Source: Gilliamella apicola (GTDB taxonomy: Bacteria; Pseudomonadota; Gammaproteobacteria; Enterobacterales; Orbaceae). From it: a DNA stretch of 64,000 nucleotides. Under the pieces are notes generated by a model that made no database searches, had not been told where the DNA came from, and saw only the letters and a list, made by a program, of their open reading frames with translations. The position numbers and the translations under genes are program-made. Positions 43,528-52,241 of the stretch are shown piece by piece. The stretch spans positions 124,001 through 188,000 of the forward strand of contig NZ_CP007445.1 of the NCBI RefSeq assembly GCF_000599985.1, in the 5' to 3' direction. How positions within the stretch are numbered: the first letter of the stretch is position 1; each line of letters begins with the position of its first letter.

Positions 43528-44097
43528 TCAATGACAACCACAACCACCGTGACCACCACCACAGCAACCGTGAGCATCATCTTCTTCATGATCGTGTCCT
43601 CCACAACCACAACCGTCATGTCCATGATCGTGATCATGTTCACCATGAATATGTCCATGAGCAATCTCTTCTTCTGTTGCTTCACGGATAGCTAATACTT
43701 CACCTGTAAACTTCAAATCTTGTCCTGCTAACATATGATTGCCATCGATAGTTATATTATCTCCATCAATCGCTGTTATTTCCACCGGTAGCGGTCCATG
43801 CTGAGTATCAGCAAAAAAACGCATACCAACTTCTAATTCATCTACACCAACAAAAACATCTCTTGGAACATTTTGTACAAGTGCATCGTTAAAATCACCA
43901 TAAGCATTAATTAACTCAACATCAAATTTATCACCTATTTGACGACCTTCTAATGCTTTTTCCAAATCTGCTAATAAGTTTTGTGCTCCATGCAAATATT
44001 CACAAGGTGCGGCTTTAGTAGCTTCATCAACTAGTACACCATCTTTTGTTCGAACTTGAAAAGCTAAACTGACAACTTTATTTTTTGCTATTTTCAT
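43528..44097 (-). CDS. slyD: FKBP-type peptidyl-prolyl isomerase SlyD
   Basis: 189 residues. FKBP domain with the inserted-in-flap region (EYLHGAQNLLADLEKALEGRQIGDKFDVEL ... GNHMLAGQDLKFTGEV), then a 40-residue C-terminal tail very rich in His, Cys, Gly and Asp (HGHIHGEHDHDHGHDGCGCGG), which binds nickel and other metals in the family. It is a chaperone and metallochaperone linked to hydrogenase maturation. No hydrogenase genes are in view. Confidence 0.94.
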   Translation of the reverse strand: MKIAKNKVVSLAFQVRTKDGVLVDEATKAAPCEYLHGAQNLLADLEKALEGRQIGDKFDVELINAYGDFNDALVQNVPRDVFVGVDELEVGMRFFADTQHGPLPVEITAIDGDNITIDGNHMLAGQDLKFTGEVLAIREATEEEIAHGHIHGEHDHDHGHDGCGCGGHDHEEDDAHGCCGGGHGGCGCH

Positions 44098-44436
44098 TTT
44101 TTCTCCAATAAACTTTTATTGAGCAAATTAAGATAGATTTTAACGGAAAAAATCTAATCTGTATGCTTTTTTCTTTTGAAAAAATTTGCGGTGAAAATTA
44201 GAAAGTTTCTTTTGAACCTTCAGTAAGATTTCTTTGAAAAAGCGATGTTTAAATTGGTTAATATTTGTAATATGCCTACTTATATTTTATATTGTTTTGT
44301 ATAAATCTGTCATTGCTAGATTTAAGTTGTTGTGTTCTAGAAATTAATCATTCATAGTTGTAATTAAATAATTTATAACTTAATTATTTAATTCAATTAA
44401 AATTTGAAACTAACTAAAAAATGATAAGGAGTGATT
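44098..44436. other. 339-bp slyD-ppnP divergent gap
   Basis: Very AT-rich, with no open reading frame of note. Promoters for both flanking genes must lie here, but none stands out from the background. AAGGAG just before ppnP is the only clear element. Confidence 0.5.
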
Positions 44437-44730
44437 GTGTTAAATATAACTCAATATTTTAATGGTAAAGTGCAGTCCATTGGTTTTCAAAATTCTTCTC
44501 TTGGTCAAGCTTCTGTTGGAGTAATGTTACCCGGCGAGTATATTTTTAGTACCGACAAACCAGAAGAAATGACCGTGATTACTGGTTCATTAAAAGTACT
44601 ATTACCTACAGCAAAGGATTGGCAGATTTTTGAAGTAGGGCAAGTTTTTCATATCGCAGGAGAAAGCCAATTTAATGTTGTAGTTGTAGAGCCTACTGCT
44701 TATTTGTGCCGATATTTAGCAAAATATTAA
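44437..44730 (+). CDS. ppnP: Pyrimidine/purine nucleoside phosphorylase PpnP
   Basis: 97 residues of cupin fold, aligned with E. coli PpnP/Yai[57 protein letters not shown]. It phosphorolyses several nucleosides. The GTG at 44437 is 5 nt after AAGGAG and matches the family start; another GTG at 44431 overlaps that ribosome site. Confidence 0.9.
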   Translation: MLNITQYFNGKVQSIGFQNSSLGQASVGVMLPGEYIFSTDKPEEMTVITGSLKVLLPTAKDWQIFEVGQVFHIAGESQFNVVVVEPTAYLCRYLAKY

Positions 44731-44841
44731 ATTTTCCATAATATTTTGGCAATATTCGATTCATCAGTTTTAGTTATTGAAAGGAATAAATATAACCGAC
44801 AATCCATTTTATTAGCTGATTTTAATTTTACTACCAAATAC

Positions 44842-44863
44842 TCTCCCGTAATTTCACGGGAGA
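44842..44863 (-). terminator. Hairpin between ppnP and fabI
   Basis: TCTCCCGT (44842-44849) pairs with ACGGGAGA (44856-44863); loop AATTTC. It lies 17 nt after the fabI stop, between convergent genes. The U tail is weak both ways. Confidence 0.65.
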
Positions 44864-44879
44864 ATAATGGTGTTAGGAA

Positions 44880-45668
44880 CTATTTAAGTTCTAACTCATT
44901 CATTGCTGCGATACTAAATCCGCCATCGACGTGTACCACTTCACCAGTAATTCCTGATGCAAGGTCTGAACATAAAAAGGCTGCTGAATTACCAACATCT
45001 TCAGTTGTTACGGTACGACGAATAGGAGTAACCGATTCGCAGTGAGATAACATTTTTTTGAAGTCTTTAATGCCTGATGCGGCAAGTGTACGAATTGGAC
45101 CTGCTGAAATTGCGTTAACACGTACTCCTTCTGGTCCCATGGCGTTTGCCATATAACGAACATTTGCTTCAAGTGAAGCTTTAGCTAATCCCATTACATT
45201 ATAGTTAGGAATTGCACGTTCAGCACCAAGATACGAAAGCGTTACTAATGCTGAATTTGGATTTAACATTGATCGACATGCTTTAGCCATAGCAACAAAG
45301 CTATAAGAACTAATATCATGTGCGATAGCAAAACCCTGACGCGTAACCGCATTAACATAATCACCATCTAATTGGTCACCAGGAGCGAAAGCGATTGCAT
45401 GTACAAATCCATCAAATTTGTCCCATGTTTTTGCTAATTCAGTAAAAAGTTCAGTAATGCTTTCATCATGTGCTACATCACATGGTAACACGATTTTAGA
45501 ACCAAAATCCGCAGCAAACTCTTCAACGCGTGTTTTTAATTTATCATTTTGATAAGTAAAAGCTAATTCAGCACCTTCACGATGCATAGCTTGTGCAATA
45601 CCATAAGCAATAGAACGATTACTGGCAACACCAGTAACTAGTATGCGTTTACCTACTAAAAATCCCAT
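44880..45668 (-). CDS. fabI: Enoyl-[acyl-carrier-protein] reductase (NADH) FabI
   Basis: 262 residues, the E. coli length. [24 protein letters not shown] is the SDR cofactor motif, and [19 protein letters not shown] holds the catalytic Tyr-X6-Lys. It performs the last step of each fatty-acid elongation cycle and is the triclosan target in the family. The ATG at 45668 has GAGGAA upstream; the open frame continues to 45743 but without homology. Confidence 0.96.
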   Translation of the reverse strand: MGFLVGKRILVTGVASNRSIAYGIAQAMHREGAELAFTYQNDKLKTRVEEFAADFGSKIVLPCDVAHDESITELFTELAKTWDKFDGFVHAIAFAPGDQLDGDYVNAVTRQGFAIAHDISSYSFVAMAKACRSMLNPNSALVTLSYLGAERAIPNYNVMGLAKASLEANVRYMANAMGPEGVRVNAISAGPIRTLAASGIKDFKKMLSHCESVTPIRRTVTTEDVGNSAAFLCSDLASGITGEVVHVDGGFSIAAMNELELK

Positions 45669-45796
45669 AATTTTTCCTCTAATATTGTTGCTACATAGTT
45701 TAGGATGGTAATGATTATATGTTGATAAAGTTAACTTCGCCACAATAAATTAATTTTTTGATTGGGTGTTTTCAGTTCCATAGCTAAAAACAAAAA

Positions 45797-45826
45797 TTGT
45801 AAATTTCATTAATAGTTGACTATAAT
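45797..45826 (+). promoter_or_regulatory. Candidate tehB promoter
   Basis: TTGTAA (45797-45802), 18-bp spacer, TATAAT (45821-45826), about 40 bp before the start codon. Confidence 0.5.
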
Positions 45827-45839
45827 AGTAAACTATTAT
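45822..45839. promoter_or_regulatory. Perfect 18-bp palindrome over the tehB -10 region (operator candidate)
   Basis: ATAATAGT-AA-ACTATTAT is a perfect 8-bp inverted repeat. It overlaps the candidate -10 and so could be a repressor site. The binding factor is unknown; it does not resemble the NsrR motif known for E. coli tehAB. Confidence 0.5.
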
Positions 45840-45862
45840 CGTTTGTAGATGGTGAAATTATT

Positions 45863-46723
45863 ATGGAAAATTTAGTTTGTTATAAAACTTTACCCGTTTG
45901 GAATGTTAAAACACTACCACAAATGTTTTGCGAACAACACAATACTCAAATTGGTACTTGGGCAAAATTGACAATCATTGCGGGTTATTTAGATTTTGAG
46001 TTATTAACTGAACAAGGTGAAGTTTTAACAAGGCACCATTATGATATACAACACCAACCCCCATTTATCGCACCTCAGCAATGGCATCGCATTGCTGAAG
46101 TTTCTGATGATTTACAATGTCAATTAACTTTTTATTGTCAACCTGAAGACTATACACATAAAAAGTATCAAATGACAAAAACACATTCTGAAGTAATATC
46201 TGCTTGCCATATTGTACCTGTTGGAAAAGCACTCGATCTTGGCTGTGGTTCTGGACGTAATTCATTATATTTACAGCTGTTAGGGTTTGATGTTGATGCT
46301 GTTGATAAATCCGAATTAAGTATAAATAATTTAGAGCAAATTATTAATAGTGAGCATTTACCTCGAATTAATACTAATATTTATGATATCAACCAAGCTA
46401 ATTTACAAGGTGAATATGATTTCATAATTTCTACTGTAGTTATGATGTTTTTACAATCAGACCGAATTGCAGACATTATTAATAATATGCAATTAGTTAC
46501 TAAATCAGGCGGATATAATTTAATTGTTTGTGCTATGTCTACTGAAGATTATCCTTGTCAGGTTGGATTTTCATTCACATTTAAAGAGAAAGAGTTGCTT
46601 CATTACTACCAAAATTGGGATATTTTAAAGTATAACGAGGATGTTGGTGAATTACACAAAACGGATATTTATGGTAATCGAATTAAATTAAGATTTGCTA
46701 CACTTTTAGCTAAAAAACGATGA
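45863..46723 (+). CDS. tehB: Tellurite-resistance-type SAM methyltransferase TehB (two-domain form)
   Basis: 286 residues, like the Haemophilus-type TehB. The N-terminal 90 residues form a cupin-like DUF1971 domain (PVWNVKTLPQMFCEQHNTQIGTWAKLTI); the C-terminal part is a class-I methyltransferase with ALDLGCGSGRNSLYLQLLGFDVDAVD (near 117-142). It methylates tellurite or selenite when SAM is present; the normal role may be oxidative stress or another substrate. tehA is not adjacent. Confidence 0.9.
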   Translation: MENLVCYKTLPVWNVKTLPQMFCEQHNTQIGTWAKLTIIAGYLDFELLTEQGEVLTRHHYDIQHQPPFIAPQQWHRIAEVSDDLQCQLTFYCQPEDYTHKKYQMTKTHSEVISACHIVPVGKALDLGCGSGRNSLYLQLLGFDVDAVDKSELSINNLEQIINSEHLPRINTNIYDINQANLQGEYDFIISTVVMMFLQSDRIADIINNMQLVTKSGGYNLIVCAMSTEDYPCQVGFSFTFKEKELLHYYQNWDILKYNEDVGELHKTDIYGNRIKLRFATLLAKKR

Positions 46724-46750
46724 ATATTACAGGATAGTATCCCGTAATAT
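46724..46750. terminator. Imperfect hairpin between tehB and fmt
   Basis: ATATTAC (46724-46730) with GTAATAT (46744-46750), one A-C mismatch, then GGAT with ATCC. It starts at the tehB stop, between convergent genes. No clear U run. Confidence 0.45.
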
Positions 46751-46766
46751 CAATATGTTTAAATTG

Positions 46767-47732
46767 CTATTCGTTTATATTGAGTCTTTCACCAACCTCA
46801 AACCAAGCTTTACGAGAATTTAATAGATCTTGTGCTGACATTGGTTTTTTACCTGCAGGTTGTAGCAGTGTCATATTTAATGCCCCATCACTGGTTGCAA
46901 CACAAATTCCAGTTTTATCTGCCTGTAAAATTGTACCAACAGGTTTATTATGATTAATTGTAATAGCTTGTGCCTGCCACACTTTAACCAATTCACGATT
47001 GACTTCAAAATAACTTACAGGCCAAGGATTAAAGGCTCGTATGCAACGCTCAAGTTGCTGGGCAGAAAGATGCCAATCTAATTTGGCTTCTTGCTTTGAT
47101 AGTTTTTTTGCATAAGTAGCTTGGGAAGGATCTTGTTTTTCAGGATGAATATTGCCTTCACTGATTAAATCTAGTGTTTTTAGTAATGCTTGTGGACCAA
47201 GTTTAGCCAATTTATCGTATAATGAAGCGCTTGTATCAGTTGGTTCAATGTTACAGCTTAGTTTATATAACATATCACCAGTATCAAGGCCCGCATCCAT
47301 TTGCATAATGGTTATACCAGTTTGCTTATCACCAGCCCAACAAGCTCGTTGAATTGGGGCTGCTCCACGCCATCTTGGTAATAACGAACCATGCACATTT
47401 AAACAACCAAGTTTTGGCATATCTAATACTAATTGTGGCAAAATCAATCCATAAGCTACAACAATCATAATATCAGCATTAAGATCACTAATGATTTTCT
47501 GATCTTCTGATGATTTAAGCGTTACCGGTTGATAAATAGGAAGATTATTTTCTAACGCCAATTGTTTCACCGGACTGGCTGTTACTTTGTTGCCACGACC
47601 AGCAGGGCGGTCAGGTTGTGTAAAAACTGCAATTACATTATGATTAGAATCAATTAATGCTTTTAAATGAGTGGCTGCAAAGTCAGGCGTACCGGCAAAA
47701 ATAATATTTAACGGTTTAGTTGTCTGTTGCAT
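46767..47732 (-). CDS. fmt: Methionyl-tRNA formyltransferase
   Basis: 321 residues. [20 protein letters not shown] start, [20 protein letters not shown], and the formyl-transfer site [20 protein letters not shown], followed by a C-terminal OB-like domain. It formylates initiator Met-tRNA with 10-formyl-THF. In many relatives def precedes fmt and rsmB follows; neither is adjacent here. The ATG at 47732 fits the family start; an ATG five codons earlier is possible. Confidence 0.95.
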   Translation of the reverse strand: MQQTTKPLNIIFAGTPDFAATHLKALIDSNHNVIAVFTQPDRPAGRGNKVTASPVKQLALENNLPIYQPVTLKSSEDQKIISDLNADIMIVVAYGLILPQLVLDMPKLGCLNVHGSLLPRWRGAAPIQRACWAGDKQTGITIMQMDAGLDTGDMLYKLSCNIEPTDTSASLYDKLAKLGPQALLKTLDLISEGNIHPEKQDPSQATYAKKLSKQEAKLDWHLSAQQLERCIRAFNPWPVSYFEVNRELVKVWQAQAITINHNKPVGTILQADKTGICVATSDGALNMTLLQPAGKKPMSAQDLLNSRKAWFEVGERLNINE

Positions 47733-47794
47733 AAGTTTTATATCCATAATAAAAAATAATGATTATAGTTGAAATTTCGCTGAGAATCTTTAAA

Positions 47795-47831
47795 CAAAAA
47801 AGGTGCTATTATTTATTACTGAAAGCACCTT
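47795..47831 (-). terminator. Terminator of the small membrane protein gene
   Basis: AAGGTGCT (47800-47807) pairs with AGCACCTT (47824-47831). On the minus strand it is followed by TTTTTTG, 40 nt after the gene. Confidence 0.9.
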
Positions 47832-47871
47832 ATTATCATATAGGGTGTGTTGTATAAAATTAGTAGCAAAA

Positions 47872-48174
47872 TTATAAAGGTAGGTTACGTTTAATCATTG
47901 CTTCTTTATAGGTATCAAATACTCTCTGTTGTAATTTTAAACCATATTTATAAAAGATCGAAAATATAAAAATTGCCCACATTGTATTATCTTGATTTTT
48001 TTTCGCCATAGTGTAGCTTTTTGTTAATTCCTCATCGCTCATTTTTCCTGATTCAACAAGTTGTATGATTCTTTGGCAATATAGCCTATTTAAAAGTCCA
48101 ACAAACGTTGCTAAACCGATAAAAATAGCGGCAACAACGATAAGAGCCATAATAGTTTGTATAAAATCACCCAT
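47872..48174 (-). CDS. Small membrane protein of unknown function
   Basis: 100 residues, not recognised. One hydrophobic segment lies near the N-terminus (TIMALIVVAAIFIGLATFVGLL, about 7-29) and a weaker one near 63-80 (TMWAIFIFSIFYKYGLKL). Between them is a charged stretch, QLVESGKMSDEELTKSYTMAKK, which looks like a SHOCT-type short oligomerisation element; that is a tentative reading. It has its own terminator. The flanking genes, fmt and a transporter, do not suggest a role. Confidence 0.7.
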   Translation of the reverse strand: MGDFIQTIMALIVVAAIFIGLATFVGLLNRLYCQRIIQLVESGKMSDEELTKSYTMAKKNQDNTMWAIFIFSIFYKYGLKLQQRVFDTYKEAMIKRNLPL

Positions 48175-48287
48175 TTTTTAACACCTTTATTTTATTATAA
48201 TTCAATTAATTATTTTAAATAATATATTCTGTAATTGATAAATTTTAACAAAACGTTTGTTATAAGCAATCAAAACATAATTAATTT

Positions 48288-50165
48288 TTAAAATGGAAAA
48301 AATATAGGTACTAAAGCAATGTCTACTACCATCACTAAAAATGTTAATGGTACGCCAACTTTAACAAAATCACTAAAGCTGTATCCACCAGGCGCAACTA
48401 CCATAGTTTTAACTGGTGAAGAAACGGGGGTAATAAACGATGCTGATGTTGCAATGGCGACAGTCATGGCAAAAGGATAAGGTGAATAATTAAATTTTAC
48501 CGCTAAATCAATTGCAATTGGAGCAATCAAAATTGCAGTTGCAGTATTAGAAATAAATAATCCTACAGTTGAGCATAATAAAAAGATAAAGGTTAATACC
48601 ATATATGGGCCAAAAGATAGTAGGTGAATTTCTAGCCATTCAGATATTAACGAAATTCCTCCCGTTTTATTTAAAGCTACAGCAAAAGGCATCATCCCAA
48701 TAATTAAAATTAATGTTGGCCAATGAATGGATTTATAAGCATTGGCCATGTCAATACAACGAGTAGCTCCCATTAATAGACAGGCAATAAGTGCAGCAAC
48801 TACATTTGGTACAACACCTGTGACCATTAGTATAATCATGATAGCCAAATTTATTAAAGCTGCGGGAGCTTGTGAGCTTGCAGGAGCAATATCGTCAATA
48901 TCTGCAGGGTAATCTAAGACCACAAAATCATTAGTACGTGTTTGCAGTTTTTGAATTGATCCCCAATTTCCACAAACTAATAATGTATCACTCATTTCTA
49001 AACGTTCTTGGAATAAATTATTCGTTTCAACTGGTGCGTGATTGCGCCAAATGCCAATTACTGTTAGAAAGTATTTTCCTCTGAAATCTATTTCATTGAG
49101 TGTTTTACCACACAGCGTTGATTCTGGTAGTAGTGCAACTTCGGCCATGCCAACTTCTTTAACTTGTTCAGAAAAATATTCACCACGTAAAATTTTAGGT
49201 TCTAGATTATTTGTTGTCAGAAATGTTCGGTAATCGGCTTCTGAATGTGACATATCTAATAATAAGATATCATTTTCACGAAATTCAGTTGAACCATTTA
49301 CTGGTATCAATACTTTATGGAATTTACGCCAACGTTCAATACCGATAACATTAACACCATGTTCTGTACGCAAGTGTAAACCATCAATAGTTCGTCCTAC
49401 AAAAGGCGAGCCGGCCAGTATTTGTGCGCGGTGAGCACGACCAATTAATTTATAGTCTCGAATTAAATCGGTTATTTTTCGTCTTTGTGGTTGAATATTA
49501 GTTGGTGTAACTTGTTCTGCAGTAAGCAACCAATTGCGTGTTAATATACAATAAATAACGCCAACAATTAAAACACCAATACCAATTGGCGTAATTGAGA
49601 AAAATCCAAACTCTTCAAGTGTAGCACGACTTAGCTCACTATTTACTACTAGATTGGGAGCAGTGGCAACCAATGTCATCATGCCACTAATTAATGCTGC
49701 AATACAAAGAGGCATCATTAGTTTTTTAACATGAATACCTGTATGATTAGCAATACTAATAGCAACAGGAATAAAAATAGCAACAACGCCTGTTGAGCTC
49801 ATTACTGAGCCAAGTAGAGCAACGCCTAACATGATACAAGTGATAATACGAATATCATTTTGGCCAGCTATTTTCAGAATATATTCGCTCATCTTGTATG
49901 AAATACCGGTTCTTACTAGACTTTCACCAATAACAAAAAGTAATGCAATTAAGATAATATTGGGGTCACTAAATCCAGAAAGTGCTTCAGCAGGTGTTAA
50001 CACCCCCGTCATGGTGATTGCCGTAATTGTAAGTAGTGCAATTATGTCCATTCTTAACTTGCTAAGTGAAAATAAGATAATGGCAATAAATAGCAATATG
50101 CAAACAATGATGAGAGGGTAATATTGGGTTAAATAATCAGGCAAAAAAGCAGTAGTATATGACAT
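48288..50165 (-). CDS. YfbS-like SLC13/DASS family transporter with two RCK_C (TrkA-C) domains
   Basis: 625 residues. Several membrane helices (SGFSDPNIILIALLFVIGESLVRTG, MSSTGVVAIFIPVAISIANHTG, LMMPLCIAALISGMMTLVATAPNLVVNSEL) match E. coli YfbS almost word for word. A central soluble part (about 235-415) looks like two TrkA-C regulatory domains (SPFVGRTIDGLHLR, ESTLCGKTLNEIDFR), followed by more helices. The family moves dicarboxylates or sulfate with Na+; the substrate is unknown here. The ATG at 50165 fits the family; a GTG at 50195 is also open. Confidence 0.85.
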   Translation of the reverse strand: MSYTTAFLPDYLTQYYPLIIVCILLFIAIILFSLSKLRMDIIALLTITAITMTGVLTPAEALSGFSDPNIILIALLFVIGESLVRTGISYKMSEYILKIAGQNDIRIITCIMLGVALLGSVMSSTGVVAIFIPVAISIANHTGIHVKKLMMPLCIAALISGMMTLVATAPNLVVNSELSRATLEEFGFFSITPIGIGVLIVGVIYCILTRNWLLTAEQVTPTNIQPQRRKITDLIRDYKLIGRAHRAQILAGSPFVGRTIDGLHLRTEHGVNVIGIERWRKFHKVLIPVNGSTEFRENDILLLDMSHSEADYRTFLTTNNLEPKILRGEYFSEQVKEVGMAEVALLPESTLCGKTLNEIDFRGKYFLTVIGIWRNHAPVETNNLFQERLEMSDTLLVCGNWGSIQKLQTRTNDFVVLDYPADIDDIAPASSQAPAALINLAIMIILMVTGVVPNVVAALIACLLMGATRCIDMANAYKSIHWPTLILIIGMMPFAVALNKTGGISLISEWLEIHLLSFGPYMVLTFIFLLCSTVGLFISNTATAILIAPIAIDLAVKFNYSPYPFAMTVAIATSASFITPVSSPVKTMVVAPGGYSFSDFVKVGVPLTFLVMVVDIALVPIFFPF

Positions 50166-50413
50166 TAAGCCATGCTCAGATGACAAGTTTTTCACAAAAA
50201 TAACTCAATGAAGTAGGTTTTATTTTATACATAATACCTTGATTTATTGTAATAGGGAATATTTTCTATCGCTGTTTATTTAACAATAATTGATCATTTA
50301 TTACATATTTAACATTTTTACTATTTTTTCATAACTCATTCGCTTTAACAAAACTCAGGTGTAATTTACTGAAATTAACTTATTCAACCGATAACCCTTG
50401 TTTAGGAGAGAAT

Positions 50414-52135
50414 ATGTCATCAAAGAAAACAGTTGCACAAATTGTAGTTGATATTTTAGGTGAAGCAGGTGTTAAACATTGTTATGGTATTGTAGGCGAC
50501 ACATTAAATCAAATTACCTCAGCTATTAAAAAAAGTGATATTGAGTGGGTTCATGTACGCCATGAAGAAGTTGGAGCCTTTGCTGCTGGAGCAGAAGCTT
50601 ATCTTACCGATCAAATTACAGCTTGTGCTGGTTCTTGTGGACCCGGTAGTTTACATTTTATTAATGGTATTTATGAAGCACAAAGAAATAGAGTACCCGT
50701 TATTTTATTAGCTAGTCAGTTAATAACTTCGCAACAAGGAAACGATTTTCCACAAGAAGTTGATTTTGAATCAGTATATAAAAATTGTTCTGTATTTTGT
50801 CGGGAAATTAGTGATGCTACTCAAGTAAGAGAAATCACTACCGCGGCTATTCAAGCAGCTATTAATCAACGCGGTGTTGCTGTGTTGGTGATTCCTTATA
50901 ATATTAGTTTAGAAAAAGTAGAAGATAATTGTGGCCACAAGATTTATCATCCTAAACCAATAATACGACCATCAGATAAAGAATTGGCTGAAATTGCAGA
51001 TATTATAAATAAAAATCAAAAAGTGACCATCTTTGCTGGTCAAGGCGTATATGATGCTCATAGTGAGCTTATTGCATTTGCCGAAAAAATCAAATCTCCT
51101 ATTGTACATACCTCTAGAGGTAAAGATTTTGTTGAATATGATAATCCATATAATGTCGGTATGACTGGGATGTTTGGTGTTAAATCAGGAACTATGGCAA
51201 TTAAAGAGTGTGAAGTTCTTATTCTGCTTGGTACTGATTTTGCATGGTCTCAATTTTATCCAAATAATGCCACAATTATTCAAATTGATATCGATGCAAC
51301 TCACTTAGGACGACGTCATCGAGTAAATGTTGGTGTTGTTGGTAGCAGTAAACCAACTTTAGCTGCTTTGTTACCTTTAGTTAACGAAAAGCATGATACT
51401 AAGTTTTTAGAAACATGCCGAACATTGTATAGTAGTGCTATGAGTAAATTGAATAAAAAAGCATTACCCTCCAAATCTACTATCCATCCTCAGTATTTAA
51501 CTGAATTAATTGATAAATATGCAACTGACGATGCCGTGCTTTGTGCTGATGTTGGTTCGGCTATGGTTTGGGCTTGTCGACATTTTAATACTAATGGTAA
51601 AAGACGAACTGTAATTAGTTTAAAACATGGCACCATGGCCAATGCCATGCCACAAGCTTTAGGTGTTCAAAAAGCGTTTCCTAATCGTCAAGTGATCACT
51701 TTATCAGGTGATGGTGGTATTAGTATGTTATTGGGCGATTTATTAACGACAATCCAAGAAAAATTACCGATAAAGATAATTGTACTTAATAATAGTTCAC
51801 TTAATTTTGTAGAATTAGAACAAAAAGTAGAGGGCTTGGTTAATCACTATACTGATTTACAGAATCCAAATTTTGCCAAAGTAGCTGAATCGATGGGATT
51901 ATTTTCAATAAGAGTTGATGATTCAGATTTACTTGAAGCTGCAATGCAATCATTTTTAACTCATAGCGGTCCAGCGCTTTTGGACGTTAAAACTAGTACG
52001 GATGAACTTGTTATGCCACCTGAAATAAAGGCTTCGCAAGTCATGGGGATGGCTCTTTATAGTATGAAAGCTTCTTTGAGAGGGAAAATAGGTGATGTAA
52101 TGAATTTATTGGTTGATAACTTTATTAAAAAATAA
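50414..52135 (+). CDS. poxB: Pyruvate dehydrogenase (ubiquinone) / pyruvate oxidase PoxB
   Basis: 573 residues (E. coli PoxB 572). ThDP-enzyme layout: N-terminal PYR domain with RHEEVGAFAAGAEAYL (catalytic Glu), CAGSCGPGSLHFINGIYEAQRN, an FAD-binding middle domain, and a C-terminal PP domain with LSGDGGISMLLGDLL and NNSSLNF. The last 25 residues (SLYSMKASLRGKIGDVMNLLV) correspond to the membrane-binding peptide. It oxidises pyruvate to acetate and CO2, passing electrons to ubiquinone. AGGAGAG ribosome site; single gene. Confidence 0.95.
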   Translation: MSSKKTVAQIVVDILGEAGVKHCYGIVGDTLNQITSAIKKSDIEWVHVRHEEVGAFAAGAEAYLTDQITACAGSCGPGSLHFINGIYEAQRNRVPVILLASQLITSQQGNDFPQEVDFESVYKNCSVFCREISDATQVREITTAAIQAAINQRGVAVLVIPYNISLEKVEDNCGHKIYHPKPIIRPSDKELAEIADIINKNQKVTIFAGQGVYDAHSELIAFAEKIKSPIVHTSRGKDFVEYDNPYNVGMTGMFGVKSGTMAIKECEVLILLGTDFAWSQFYPNNATIIQIDIDATHLGRRHRVNVGVVGSSKPTLAALLPLVNEKHDTKFLETCRTLYSSAMSKLNKKALPSKSTIHPQYLTELIDKYATDDAVLCADVGSAMVWACRHFNTNGKRRTVISLKHGTMANAMPQALGVQKAFPNRQVITLSGDGGISMLLGDLLTTIQEKLPIKIIVLNNSSLNFVELEQKVEGLVNHYTDLQNPNFAKVAESMGLFSIRVDDSDLLEAAMQSFLTHSGPALLDVKTSTDELVMPPEIKASQVMGMALYSMKASLRGKIGDVMNLLVDNFIKK

Positions 52136-52209
52136 TTTATAAAGCTATTATTAATGATTTTTGTCAAAAAGTTTCAGATTAAGGGTACGTTTCAGTATAT
52201 TTTTACTTA

Positions 52210-52234
52210 TTTCTGCCGCATATTGCGGCAGAAA
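52210..52234. terminator. Bidirectional terminator between poxB and edd
   Basis: TTTCTGCCGCA (52210-52220) pairs with TGCGGCAGAAA (52224-52234), an 11-bp perfect stem with 3-nt loop TAT, flanked by AT-rich sequence on both sides, between convergent units. Confidence 0.85.
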
Positions 52235-52241
52235 TATTAAT

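Noticed and set aside
43470-43685. Met/Val-rich 71-codon frame on the minus strand
   Set aside because: It is a frame-shifted shadow of the His/Cys-rich slyD tail.
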